Assembly (NCBI GenBank): GCA_947167135.1 | Contig: CAMVGV010000004.1 | Location: forward strand, 1-64,000 | Source: an uncultured Lachnospiraceae bacterium | GTDB lineage: Bacteria > Bacillota > Clostridia > Lachnospirales > Lachnospiraceae | Reading direction: 5' to 3' | Length of the DNA: 64,000 nucleotides | Part shown: piece by piece, positions 39,550 through 48,112 of the stretch | Position numbering within the stretch: position 1 is the stretch's first letter | Layout of the letters: each line of letters opens with the position of its first letter | Notes under the pieces: generated by a model | Databases searched by the model: none | Told to the model about the DNA's origin: nothing | The model's input: only the letters and a program-made list of their open reading frames with translations | Made by a program: the position numbers and the translations under genes

Positions 39550-41247
39550 ATGGCAGAATATTTTTCACCCGGAGTATATGTGGAGGAATATGATAATTCC
39601 CCGCGTAGTATAGAGGGAGTAGGAACGAGTACAGCCGGCTTTGTGGGCATGGCTGAAAAGGGACCCATCGAGGGTGCACCGCAGCTCGTTACCAGTTTCA
39701 AGTCCTTCACACAGCAGTTTGGAGGATTCTTAAGTGAATTTGCTTACGGTGAGTACAGGTTCCTCGCCAACAGCGTAGAACAGTTCTTTGCTAACGGCGG
39801 CACAAGATGCTACGTAATGCGTGTTGCCCCTAAGGATGCTGTGGCTGCAAAGAGCAGTCAGGGAATCCTGAAGATAGAAGCAAAGAATCCCGGAACCTGG
39901 GGAAACAAGATACAGGTTACTTTAAATACTGTAAAAAAGCATAAGCTTCAGCTTATTGCCGAGACGGATACGGGCTATAAGGCAAAGAGTCTGGATGGCT
40001 TCAGGGAAGGTGATATTGTTGAATTCGAGGGAACCTATACCAGGATCAAGACCATCTTTGACAATATCGTTACCTTCGAGGATGAGCTTCCCGCCAATGT
40101 GGTGGACGACGCAATAATCCCCAAGGCACTGCTTTATCTCGTTACGGTTGATTTAGGAGTACGTTTCGGTGACGAGGCCGAGAATTATCAGGAGCTCAGC
40201 TTCAATACCGACAACCCCAGATATATCGGAACACGTCTTGCAGGAAGCGAGCTTATAAAGGTTGAAGTCGAACAGCTGAAGGAAGCACAGAACCCCGTTG
40301 AGGCCATTCTCGGTGACGAGATGGAGAGCGGAGCCTTCTTCCTGGATGGAGGAAGCGACGGTTCGGTATCCAAGGTTAATGCAGCAACATTTATCGGTGA
40401 GGACAACGGCCCCGGCAAGAGAAGCGGAATACAGTCCTTTATAGAGAATAATGTTGTCAGCATGATGGCAGTTCCCGGCGTCACCATGCCCGAAGTGATA
40501 GTTGCCCTTGTGGGACACTGTGAGAATCTTCACAGCCGCTTCGCGGTTCTGGATATGCCCGGAGATCTCTATAAGACCGCAGACCTCATTGAATACCGCA
40601 ATATGATCGACTCGACCTATGCGGCAATGTACCATCCCTGGATACAGGTATTTGACCGCTCTTCCAACAAGGCGGATTTCATTCCTCCTTCAGGAGCTGT
40701 TATGGGTGTATTCTCCCGTACCGACATTAACAGGGGTGTTCACAAGGCACCTGCAAACGAGATCGTATTCTGTACCGGTCTCAAGACAAACTATACCAAG
40801 GGTGAGCAGGATATCCTGAACCCGGAGGGAATAAACCTTATCAGGGCCCTTCCCGGACAGGGGATCCGTATCTGGGGTGCACGTACAGCCTCCAGCAACA
40901 GCTCCTTCAAGTATGTCAACGTACGAAGGCTCTTCATTTATGTTGAGGAAAGCATCAAAGCCAATACCAACTGGGTTGTATTCGAGCCTAATGACAACAC
41001 ACTCTGGCAGAGAGTGGAGATCACTATTTCCGGTTTCCTGGATGGTCTGTGGAGAAACGGAATGCTGGCTGGTGATTCACCGGCAACAAGTTACTTCGTG
41101 GAGATCGGACCTTCGACAATGACAAGGGACGATATCATGAACGGCAGACTGATCTGTAACATAGGAATTGCTCCTTCCAGACCCGCTGAGTTTGTAATCT
41201 TCCGCATCACACAGTTCACAGCGGAAGCAGGCGGCGGAGAGGGCTGA
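39550..41247 (+). CDS. Contractile tail sheath protein
   Basis: MAEYFSPGVYVEEYDNSPRSIEGVGTSTAGFVGMAEKGP and sheath C-terminal VRRLFIYVEESIKANTNWVVFEPNDNTLWQRVEITISGFL. Confidence 0.95.
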   Translation: MAEYFSPGVYVEEYDNSPRSIEGVGTSTAGFVGMAEKGPIEGAPQLVTSFKSFTQQFGGFLSEFAYGEYRFLANSVEQFFANGGTRCYVMRVAPKDAVAAKSSQGILKIEAKNPGTWGNKIQVTLNTVKKHKLQLIAETDTGYKAKSLDGFREGDIVEFEGTYTRIKTIFDNIVTFEDELPANVVDDAIIPKALLYLVTVDLGVRFGDEAENYQELSFNTDNPRYIGTRLAGSELIKVEVEQLKEAQNPVEAILGDEMESGAFFLDGGSDGSVSKVNAATFIGEDNGPGKRSGIQSFIENNVVSMMAVPGVTMPEVIVALVGHCENLHSRFAVLDMPGDLYKTADLIEYRNMIDSTYAAMYHPWIQVFDRSSNKADFIPPSGAVMGVFSRTDINRGVHKAPANEIVFCTGLKTNYTKGEQDILNPEGINLIRALPGQGIRIWGARTASSNSSFKYVNVRRLFIYVEESIKANTNWVVFEPNDNTLWQRVEITISGFLDGLWRNGMLAGDSPATSYFVEIGPSTMTRDDIMNGRLICNIGIAPSRPAEFVIFRITQFTAEAGGGEG

Positions 41248-41277
41248 TATTAAACTAAAGAAAGGAAATAGATAACT

Positions 41278-41778
41278 ATGGCAGCGAATACTTATGATAA
41301 CGGTAAAGGATCTTTTTATCCGTTGACAAAAATGAATTTCCTGGTCACTGTTTCCCAGATCGCCGGGACAGCTGCTTTCAGCGAAGTGACAGGAGTGGAA
41401 AGTTCGGTGGATGTAATAGAATTCAGGCAGGGTAATTCAGGTTCCCTTGCTCCCGTGAAGATCCCCGGACTGGTTAAGCATGGAAATGTTACCCTTCGTA
41501 TGGGTTACATCCTTGAGAGTGCTTTTAAGACATGGATACAGGAGTGTGTTTCCGAGACAAGGGGACAGCTGCCGAGATATGATGTAACGATAGAGCTTAT
41601 CGATATCAATCCCGGTGCTCCCACACAGACGGTGACATCACCTACGGGTACCAGAACCTGGACTCTTACCAATGCATGGGTAGCAAAATACAATGCTCCC
41701 GACCTCGATGCAAAGAACTCCGACGTTGCGATTGAAAGCGTGGAGCTCGCATATGAGGAACTGGTAATTCCGAACTAA
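41278..41778 (+). CDS. CIS tail tube protein (gp19/Pvc1-like)
   Basis: FYPLTKMNFLVTVSQIAGTAAFSEVTGVESSVDVIEFRQGNSGSLAPVKIPGLVKHGNVTLRMG. Confidence 0.92.
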   Translation: MAANTYDNGKGSFYPLTKMNFLVTVSQIAGTAAFSEVTGVESSVDVIEFRQGNSGSLAPVKIPGLVKHGNVTLRMGYILESAFKTWIQECVSETRGQLPRYDVTIELIDINPGAPTQTVTSPTGTRTWTLTNAWVAKYNAPDLDAKNSDVAIESVELAYEELVIPN

Positions 41779-41801
41779 AATCAAGATTTTGTATGTTTTT
41801 C

Positions 41802-41829
41802 GGATGCATAAGCTTTAGCTTATGCATCC
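41802..41829. other. Perfect intergenic hairpin GGATGCATAAGC-TTTA-GCTTATGCATCC downstream of the tube gene
   Basis: 12-bp perfect stem, 4-nt loop, no downstream T tract. Confidence 0.75.
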
Positions 41830-41882
41830 CCTAAAGCAGACAAGATCATCATAGCAGAAACAGCTTTATCGGAGGAGAGAAT

Positions 41883-42245
41883 ATGGAAACGATCTATGAA
41901 TTCACTTTACCGAAGGGATATATGGATTCGACGGGAGAGCTTCACAGGAGAGGAAAAATGAGGCTCGCCACGGCAGGTGACGAGATCTACGCCACCAGGG
42001 ATCCGAGAGTTTTGCAGAATCCCTCATATCTTACAATTGTTATATTGAGCCGTGTGATAACCGAGCTGGAAGGTGTGGACAGCATAACGGCGACTCTTGT
42101 GGAGAAGCTTTTTACTGCTGATCTTGCATTTCTCCAGGATATGTACCAGAGGATAAACGATATAGAGCCCCCCACCCTTACGGCGGTGTGTCCGGACTGC
42201 GGCAAAAGCTTTGAGGTACCCCTAAATTTTACCGGGGAGGGATGA
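41883..42245 (+). CDS. Tail-assembly-chaperone-like protein
   Basis: Size, position after tube, FTLPKGYMDSTGELHRRGKMRLATAGDEI and a CPDC pair. Confidence 0.6.
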   Translation: METIYEFTLPKGYMDSTGELHRRGKMRLATAGDEIYATRDPRVLQNPSYLTIVILSRVITELEGVDSITATLVEKLFTADLAFLQDMYQRINDIEPPTLTAVCPDCGKSFEVPLNFTGEG

Positions 42246-42454
42246 GGCTTTACCCCGAGGATGAGCTTTATAAGGAGATGTCCTTTATTTCCTACTATTT
42301 TCACTGGAGTGAGGATGATGTCCTGAAGCTTGAACACAGGCAGCGGAGGAAATGGTGCAGTGAGATATCCACCATAAATGCGAGCCTCAATCCCTCGAAA
42401 GAAAAGAAGGAAAAGAGCATTTTGGATATGAAGCCCGTGAGCTTCAATATGTAG
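42242..42454 (+). CDS. Small DUF6760-like CIS protein
   Basis: LYPEDELYKEMSFISYYFHWSEDDVLKLEHRQRRKWCSEISTIN; ATGA overlap with upstream gene. Confidence 0.65.
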   Translation: MRLYPEDELYKEMSFISYYFHWSEDDVLKLEHRQRRKWCSEISTINASLNPSKEKKEKSILDMKPVSFNM

Positions 42455-42484
42455 CAGTAAGCAGCACGGGAGCACGGAGAGAAA

Positions 42485-43765
42485 ATGTCAGGCGGAAATT
42501 ACGACAGATCAAAAAAGAATGCCATATTGAACCCTGCGGTAAGCTATGCCTTTGCACTTCAGGTGGAGGCCGCATTTATGCTGCCCTGCCGTTCCGTCAG
42601 GGTCTTTACCAAGGAAAACGAATTCGACTACTATCAGGAGGGGGGACTTAATGACTACGTTCACCTTTTAAGAAAGCCCATTTCAAAGCCCTTTACCTTC
42701 CAGGTGGAGCGCTATGTGGGAGTATCAGGAAGCGCCGACTTTAATATGGGATTCCTGGATCCGCTGACTCTGGGAACGGATCTTATACTTCCCCTTGTTC
42801 TCTATGTAAACAGAAGCCCTGCTCCCGGATGGGCAGACAATATCAGCTTTACCAACTGTGCCAGAGCCTATATCTTTACAGGCTGCACAGTGACCGCAAA
42901 GGAATACGGAGAGCTGAACGCCGAGCAGAGTAAGCTTCTTACCGAGACCACAACGATCGCATACAGAGAGCTCTTTACGATCAACCAGATAAGCCCTGCC
43001 TGGGAAAAGGGCGATTCCTGGTCATTGACTTCAGCGAAGGAATATCTGGGCAGCGGCGGTTCCAAGGGCGATAACCGTTCAAAAAATGACAGTAAGGATA
43101 CCCGTGAGAAAGCGGCCAGCAAGTGGACCCTTCAAAAAGATGATCCATATACGGGCAGCGGAACCTCACATGAGAAAAACCGCAGCGTAAATCTTTCAAA
43201 GAAAGATATGCAGAAAAAGAGTAAGAATGACAGGGCGGCTCTCTGGACTCTTAAAAATGGTGATCCATATACCGGAAGCGGGACGTCCCACAAAACGAAC
43301 TATTCAAAAAATGACAGTAAGGAGACCCGTGAGAAAGCGGCCAGCAAGTGGACCCTTCAAGAAGGTGATCCATATACGGGCAGCGGAACCTCACATTGGA
43401 AAAACCGCAGCAAAAATCTTTCAAAGAAAGATATGCAGAAAGAGAGTAAGAATGACAGGGCGGCTCTCTGGACTCTTAAAAAGGGTGATCCATATACCGG
43501 AAGCGGGACGTCCCACAAAACGAACTATTCAAAAAATGACAGTAAGGAAACCCGTGAGGAAGCGGCCAGCAAGTGGGAATATGTGGATCCCCCTTATACC
43601 GGCGGAGGTACCCCTCATGACGGCAACCGCTCAAAGAATGACAGCAAGGAAGACCGTGAGAAGGCAGCCAGTATCTACCCTCCGAAGAGGCGGGCACTGA
43701 TGGCGGATATACTTGTCGAATCAGACGGGAAAGCGATAAATGCTGAAGATACGCTCACCAATTGA
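42485..43765 (+). CDS. Second tail-tube-like protein (Afp5/Pvc5 position) with repetitive C-terminal extension
   Basis: Tube-like N-terminal ~200 aa (NYDRSKKNAILNPAVSYAFALQVEAAFMLPCRSVRVFTKENEFDYYQEGGLNDYVHLLRKP) then ~200 aa of DPYTGSGTSH / SKNDSKETREKAASKW repeats. Confidence 0.78.
   Translation: MSGGNYDRSKKNAILNPAVSYAFALQVEAAFMLPCRSVRVFTKENEFDYYQEGGLNDYVHLLRKPISKPFTFQVERYVGVSGSADFNMGFLDPLTLGTDLILPLVLYVNRSPAPGWADNISFTNCARAYIFTGCTVTAKEYGELNAEQSKLLTETTTIAYRELFTINQISPAWEKGDSWSLTSAKEYLGSGGSKGDNRSKNDSKDTREKAASKWTLQKDDPYTGSGTSHEKNRSVNLSKKDMQKKSKNDRAALWTLKNGDPYTGSGTSHKTNYSKNDSKETREKAASKWTLQEGDPYTGSGTSHWKNRSKNLSKKDMQKESKNDRAALWTLKKGDPYTGSGTSHKTNYSKNDSKETREEAASKWEYVDPPYTGGGTPHDGNRSKNDSKEDREKAASIYPPKRRALMADILVESDGKAINAEDTLTN
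43142..43577 (+). repeat. In-frame 225-bp (75-aa) tandem duplication within the tube-like gene
   Basis: GATCCATATACGGGCAGCGGAACCTCACA at 43142 and 43367; copies nearly identical in DNA. Confidence 0.88.
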
Positions 43766-46253
43766 ACTGAAGGCCAGAAGAAGCTTCGTACATGACAATG
43801 AAAGCTTCTATGACAGGATAAGTGCGAATTATTCCTTTCTGGGACGTGATATCGGACCGGAGGAGCTTCTCCATATTGCAAATACCCCTCCTGAGGTTTA
43901 TCTCGCAGAGGGAGACCTTACCACAGTTGCCGGAAATACCGTTATTAACAGCAGGAATGAGGAAAAGCTGGAGATCATAAACAATGTCCTAAACAGGATC
44001 GCGGTATCGGCGGATGCACATCTCACCTATCAGGACCGGGCCTATATCACGGATGTTCTTTATAAGATGGGTATAAGGGACGACCGCAGGTTTATGAACG
44101 AGGTAAGGCGCTATGTGGATGAGAGCCGGGAGGAGGACAGGCTCATCAATATGTATCTCCTTGGAGATATCTTTGATGAGGGGGATCAGATAAAGAACAG
44201 CTTCCTTAGCCTCGTAAACAGGGTTAACAGGCAGGAGGAGAGAAATAATGAGCTCTTCCTTTCCCGCAGCATAATGAACCGGCTGGAAACGGGTGCCGTT
44301 TATCAGATAGTATCGAATTTCAACAGGAGCATAACGGAAAACAGCCTTAATATGTCGGAGTTTGCCGTTACAGGACAGACCGAATCCGCAAAGAGGATAC
44401 TGACTGACAGGATAAGGGAGAGGGTATTAAGGAATAATCCGGAATTAATCTATCTTGAAAATGAAAGTGAAGATTCCGGGCAGCTAAGCAGGGATAACCG
44501 TCCGGATGGAAATATTAATGAGGTCTTTCTTTCCGACAGCATAATAAACCGGTTGGAAAAGGGTACCGTTAATCAGACAGAATCGAATTTCAACAGGAAC
44601 ATCACAGAAAACAGCCTTAATATTTCAGAGGTTAACGTTACAGGACAGGCCGGTTTAAGAGACAGGATACTGACCGACAGGACGAGGGAGAGGGAATTAT
44701 TAAACAGTCCGGAGTTAATTTACCTTGAAAATGAAAGTGAAGATTCCGGGCAGCACTCTGAAACAGCTTCCGCAGGAGCTTTGGAGACAAGAAGGGAAAA
44801 TAACGTTGAACGTAATTTTAATTCCTATGAGCGGGAGCTTATAAGCCGGGAAAAAACCGGTATAAACATCACCGAAAGCCTGGGAAGCGCTCTTTTCCTC
44901 GATATTGCGAAGAATATCATAAGTAATACCCTCGAGAAAAGGGCGTACGGAAATAGTGAGTGGTTTGATTTCCGGAGTATACTGTTCCGTTCCTCCGAGA
45001 ATCTTTTTGAAAGGATCTCCAGCTTCTCCCGGGAAATGAACGCGGCAGGGGATATATATAATCAGGAATATCTCACAGAAGGAGCTGACATTATCTACAG
45101 GGAGGGCCCGGAGGAGATAAGTAATGAATACCTGGGAGCCGAATATGAAAGGAATGAAAGCAGACTTTCTGAAAGGAATGAATACAGCACAGAGGTTCAG
45201 GTAAACGAAAATACAGAGAACGGGGATATATACAGGAATGAGGTAAATATTGAGGGTGCTACGGTTATCCATCCCACAGCTCCCGTGGAGACCGCCTGGG
45301 AGATCATAAAAAGATATGAAAACAGCGTAAGCACGACAGAGCAGAACCGATACTTAAGTGAGACCGGGATCTTAAACCAAAGCTCTTCGGAGAAAAGCAT
45401 AAGGACAGGGGATACCTTCAGGAATGAGGTTAATATTGAAGCTGCCGACCTGAGCTTCCCCGTAACCGAAGAAGAGAACATTACAAATATCAGTGAAGAT
45501 AACGGAACAGAAACCTTCGAAAGAGAGCTTATCAGGTTAAATGAGAAAAACTTAAGCAACGTAGAGAAATATAATGAGATGATGACCCTTATTCAGAGCT
45601 TTGAAAGGGAGACCAAGGAGACAGGAGGTCCTGAGCGTACCAGAAGAGAAGCGCTGAAAGCACTGGACGAAGGTGTGGATCTTGCCTCCATCATAAGCGA
45701 AGAGGAAGGCAGTGAGGAGGAAAGAAGGGACAGACTGTTCCGTGAGATAGTGAGGATCTTTCCTGACAGCTCAGGAGAGATATTCAATGTCATAGAGCAA
45801 TATATGGACAATCCCCAGGCTGCAGCCGGGAACCTTAGCCTCGTAAACAGTAATCTTTCCGAGGCGGCAGAGGAAATAAGAAGACTTCAGGAAAGGGAGG
45901 AGCCACAGCCGGAAGAGATCAGGGAGGAAAGAAATGAAAGGAAAGAAGAGCTGATCTTCAGGGAAAACGCCACTCTTGATATAGAGGAGATACAGGAGAA
46001 CATAGAGGAGCTAAGGCGGAATTCAAGGGTAAAAAGGGATCAGGAAACAAGGGATGAGACCACATATCAGAATACGGTAACAACCCGGAATGTCGTTAAT
46101 ACCACGAATACCTCATTCACCGACAGAGAGGTTATGGACATAGAGGAGATGGTGGACAGGGGAGTAAGATCCCGTATGGGAGCCATTTCCGAGCAGGTTT
46201 TGAATAAGCTGGAAAAGCGTTTAAGGAATGAAAAGAGCAGAAGAGGGATCTAA
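43740..46253 (+). CDS. Long hydrophilic CIS-associated protein, unknown function (possible ruler/scaffold)
   Basis: 837 aa, Asn/Glu-rich, internal ~90-aa duplication, basic C-terminus ISEQVLNKLEKRLRNEKSRRGI. Confidence 0.6.
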   Translation: MLKIRSPIELKARRSFVHDNESFYDRISANYSFLGRDIGPEELLHIANTPPEVYLAEGDLTTVAGNTVINSRNEEKLEIINNVLNRIAVSADAHLTYQDRAYITDVLYKMGIRDDRRFMNEVRRYVDESREEDRLINMYLLGDIFDEGDQIKNSFLSLVNRVNRQEERNNELFLSRSIMNRLETGAVYQIVSNFNRSITENSLNMSEFAVTGQTESAKRILTDRIRERVLRNNPELIYLENESEDSGQLSRDNRPDGNINEVFLSDSIINRLEKGTVNQTESNFNRNITENSLNISEVNVTGQAGLRDRILTDRTRERELLNSPELIYLENESEDSGQHSETASAGALETRRENNVERNFNSYERELISREKTGINITESLGSALFLDIAKNIISNTLEKRAYGNSEWFDFRSILFRSSENLFERISSFSREMNAAGDIYNQEYLTEGADIIYREGPEEISNEYLGAEYERNESRLSERNEYSTEVQVNENTENGDIYRNEVNIEGATVIHPTAPVETAWEIIKRYENSVSTTEQNRYLSETGILNQSSSEKSIRTGDTFRNEVNIEAADLSFPVTEEENITNISEDNGTETFERELIRLNEKNLSNVEKYNEMMTLIQSFERETKETGGPERTRREALKALDEGVDLASIISEEEGSEEERRDRLFREIVRIFPDSSGEIFNVIEQYMDNPQAAAGNLSLVNSNLSEAAEEIRRLQEREEPQPEEIREERNERKEELIFRENATLDIEEIQENIEELRRNSRVKRDQETRDETTYQNTVTTRNVVNTTNTSFTDREVMDIEEMVDRGVRSRMGAISEQVLNKLEKRLRNEKSRRGI
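44248..44760 (+). repeat. Approximately 270-bp (90-aa) internal duplication
   Basis: ELFLSRSIMNRLETGAVYQIVSNFNRSITENSLNMSEFAVTGQ... and EVFLSDSIINRLEKGTVNQTESNFNRNITENSLNISEVNVTGQ..., both ending NSPELIYLENESEDSGQ-like. Confidence 0.8.
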
Positions 46254-46256
46254 ATA

Positions 46257-47129
46257 ATGGCAGTCGAAAAGGGTGCACAAAACCTGATCAAAAGCACGAT
46301 AGGTGCTGTCACAAAGGCGGTTCTCTGTATCAGGAATGTGAACAAGGTAGGAGATCTCGATCCGGATAAACCTGATAAGGAAGCGATAAATCAGGGTATA
46401 GCTGATGCTGTAGAGATCGAAAGTGATCTTATGAAAAAGGCAGATGAGGCCTTAAAGGGCGGTGTCGTTTCCGATTACAACGACATAAAGGGGGTTGCTG
46501 AGGATAACGGATATATAGCAATTGAGGTGGAGTATAATCCATCATCCTTGAGACTTGACACCACTGCGGGCCGGCAGATGAAGTACAGCGGTGACGGCGG
46601 TAATACCCAGCTGCAGCAGTTTGATGCCCCTCCTTCCACGACACTCAGCTTTGAGCTTCTTTTTGATGACGTGAACAATATGGATGCCTTTATGCTGGGA
46701 GATAACCCCGTTACCAACTTTTCCGCTTCAAATATGATCAATGCGGTTTCAAGTGCGGTAAAGAGTAAATACAGCGTGCAGGATCAGATTGACGGGCTTC
46801 TGGCTCTGTTGACCATAGAGCCTGCGAGACATGTGATCTTTTTCTGGGGAGCCATGTGCTTCAGAGGTCAGGTGACCCAGGTTTCCGCCGCATATACAAT
46901 GTTCAATAAAAAGGGCTATCCCGTAAGGGGAAAGGTATCAATGCAGATAAGGCAGGGTGAAGATCATGAAGCCCTGACTGAAAATGATAAGCTTCCGAAA
47001 TATAATTATAACGAGAAATATTGGATGGATGCCTTTGAGGCTACCTTTAAGAAGAAGAGCCTGGGAGAAAAGATACAGGGAGGGGTAGAAAAGGCTTTTA
47101 ATAACAGTTTCCTGAATCTGAAGCTTTAA
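46257..47129 (+). CDS. CIS tube-associated protein (Afp7/Pvc7 N-terminal-like), first paralog
   Basis: YNPSSLRLDTTAGRQMKYSGDGGNTQLQQFDAPPSTTLSFELLFDD...VIFFWGAMCFRGQVTQVSAAYTMFNKKGYPVRGKVSMQI. Confidence 0.8.
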   Translation: MAVEKGAQNLIKSTIGAVTKAVLCIRNVNKVGDLDPDKPDKEAINQGIADAVEIESDLMKKADEALKGGVVSDYNDIKGVAEDNGYIAIEVEYNPSSLRLDTTAGRQMKYSGDGGNTQLQQFDAPPSTTLSFELLFDDVNNMDAFMLGDNPVTNFSASNMINAVSSAVKSKYSVQDQIDGLLALLTIEPARHVIFFWGAMCFRGQVTQVSAAYTMFNKKGYPVRGKVSMQIRQGEDHEALTENDKLPKYNYNEKYWMDAFEATFKKKSLGEKIQGGVEKAFNNSFLNLKL

Positions 47130-47142
47130 GGAGGACGTATAG

Positions 47143-48027
47143 ATGGGTGTAAAGGACACACTTTTGTCCGGTCTGAAAACATTAGGGAACGATACCCTGG
47201 GAAACCTGGGCATTGTCGAAAAGGCTGTTATCGAGATAATAGACAAAAGAGAAGATGATTCCAAGCAGCCTCTGCCCGCCGTAAACATACAGGGACAGGG
47301 GGGCAATAACGGTAACGCAGGAAAAAACGGCGAGCAAAACAAACGGCGCTACACAGTACAGTTTAATCCTACCTCGCTTCAACTTACAGGTTATGCGGGA
47401 GGACTTATTCAGAAGCTTGATTATACCGCCGGAAAGAAACCGAAGAAGAATGACGGTCAGGCTCCTCCGGAACAGCCGGGGAAGAATGAGAATAAGGATC
47501 ATCCGAAGAGTGCGGCATATACCGTGGGCAATACCACGATAAGCTTAAATGTCTCTCTTCTTTTTGACAGCTGTGACCCGCAGGATTCCTTTATGAGTGA
47601 CAAGATCAATCTTTCTCCGACCGGTGTGACCACCGGGATCATAAAGGCCGGAATGTCGATGGGGGGAAAAAAGAAGGTGTCGGTTCAGAAGGATGTTGAG
47701 GCATTCATAGCAGCCCTTAGAAACCGTTACACCAGGAAGATCATATTTTACTGGGGAGACTTTGAGTATAAGGGGGTCCTCAGAAATGTGACAGCAACCT
47801 ATGTCATGTTCAATGTTATGGGAGAGCCGGTAAGAGCCCATGTTGATCTGGGAATAATCTGCGTTGATAAGGATCTTTCCAAAAAGTCCCTGAAGGTATG
47901 GCAGGATAAATACAGGGAGATCTTTGGCGCTAAGGACAGAAAATGGTATGATGCCACCTCGGGAGATCTTGGGAGCAGGAGTTATGTCAAGGCAAACAAG
48001 ATATTCGGGAATCTTCTGAATATCTGA
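47143..48027 (+). CDS. CIS tube-associated protein (Afp7/Pvc7 N-terminal-like), second paralog
   Basis: YTVQFNPTSLQLTGYAGG...TTISLNVSLLFDSCDPQDSFMSDK...KIIFYWGDFEYKGVLRNVTATYVMFNVMGEPVRAHVDLGI. Confidence 0.78.
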   Translation: MGVKDTLLSGLKTLGNDTLGNLGIVEKAVIEIIDKREDDSKQPLPAVNIQGQGGNNGNAGKNGEQNKRRYTVQFNPTSLQLTGYAGGLIQKLDYTAGKKPKKNDGQAPPEQPGKNENKDHPKSAAYTVGNTTISLNVSLLFDSCDPQDSFMSDKINLSPTGVTTGIIKAGMSMGGKKKVSVQKDVEAFIAALRNRYTRKIIFYWGDFEYKGVLRNVTATYVMFNVMGEPVRAHVDLGIICVDKDLSKKSLKVWQDKYREIFGAKDRKWYDATSGDLGSRSYVKANKIFGNLLNI

Positions 48028-48067
48028 CGTATTGATTCCTGATACCGGATAGTAAGTTATGACATTA

Positions 48068-48096
48068 AGTGTCATTCTGAGCGAAGAAAAGAATCT
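48068..48096. repeat. REP-like repeat unit inside the CIS gene run
   Basis: GTGTCATTCTGAGCGAAGAAAAGAATCTT. Confidence 0.6.
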
Positions 48097-48112
48097 TTAA
48101 TATAATTGTATT

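Noticed and set aside
41802-41829. Intrinsic terminator after the tube gene
   Set aside because: Perfect hairpin but no T tract follows on either strand; kept as a hairpin of unknown role.
43227-43700. 157-aa alternative-frame ORF over the 75-aa repeats
   Set aside because: Out-of-frame reading of the tandem duplication; main frame has tube-like N-terminus and proper context.
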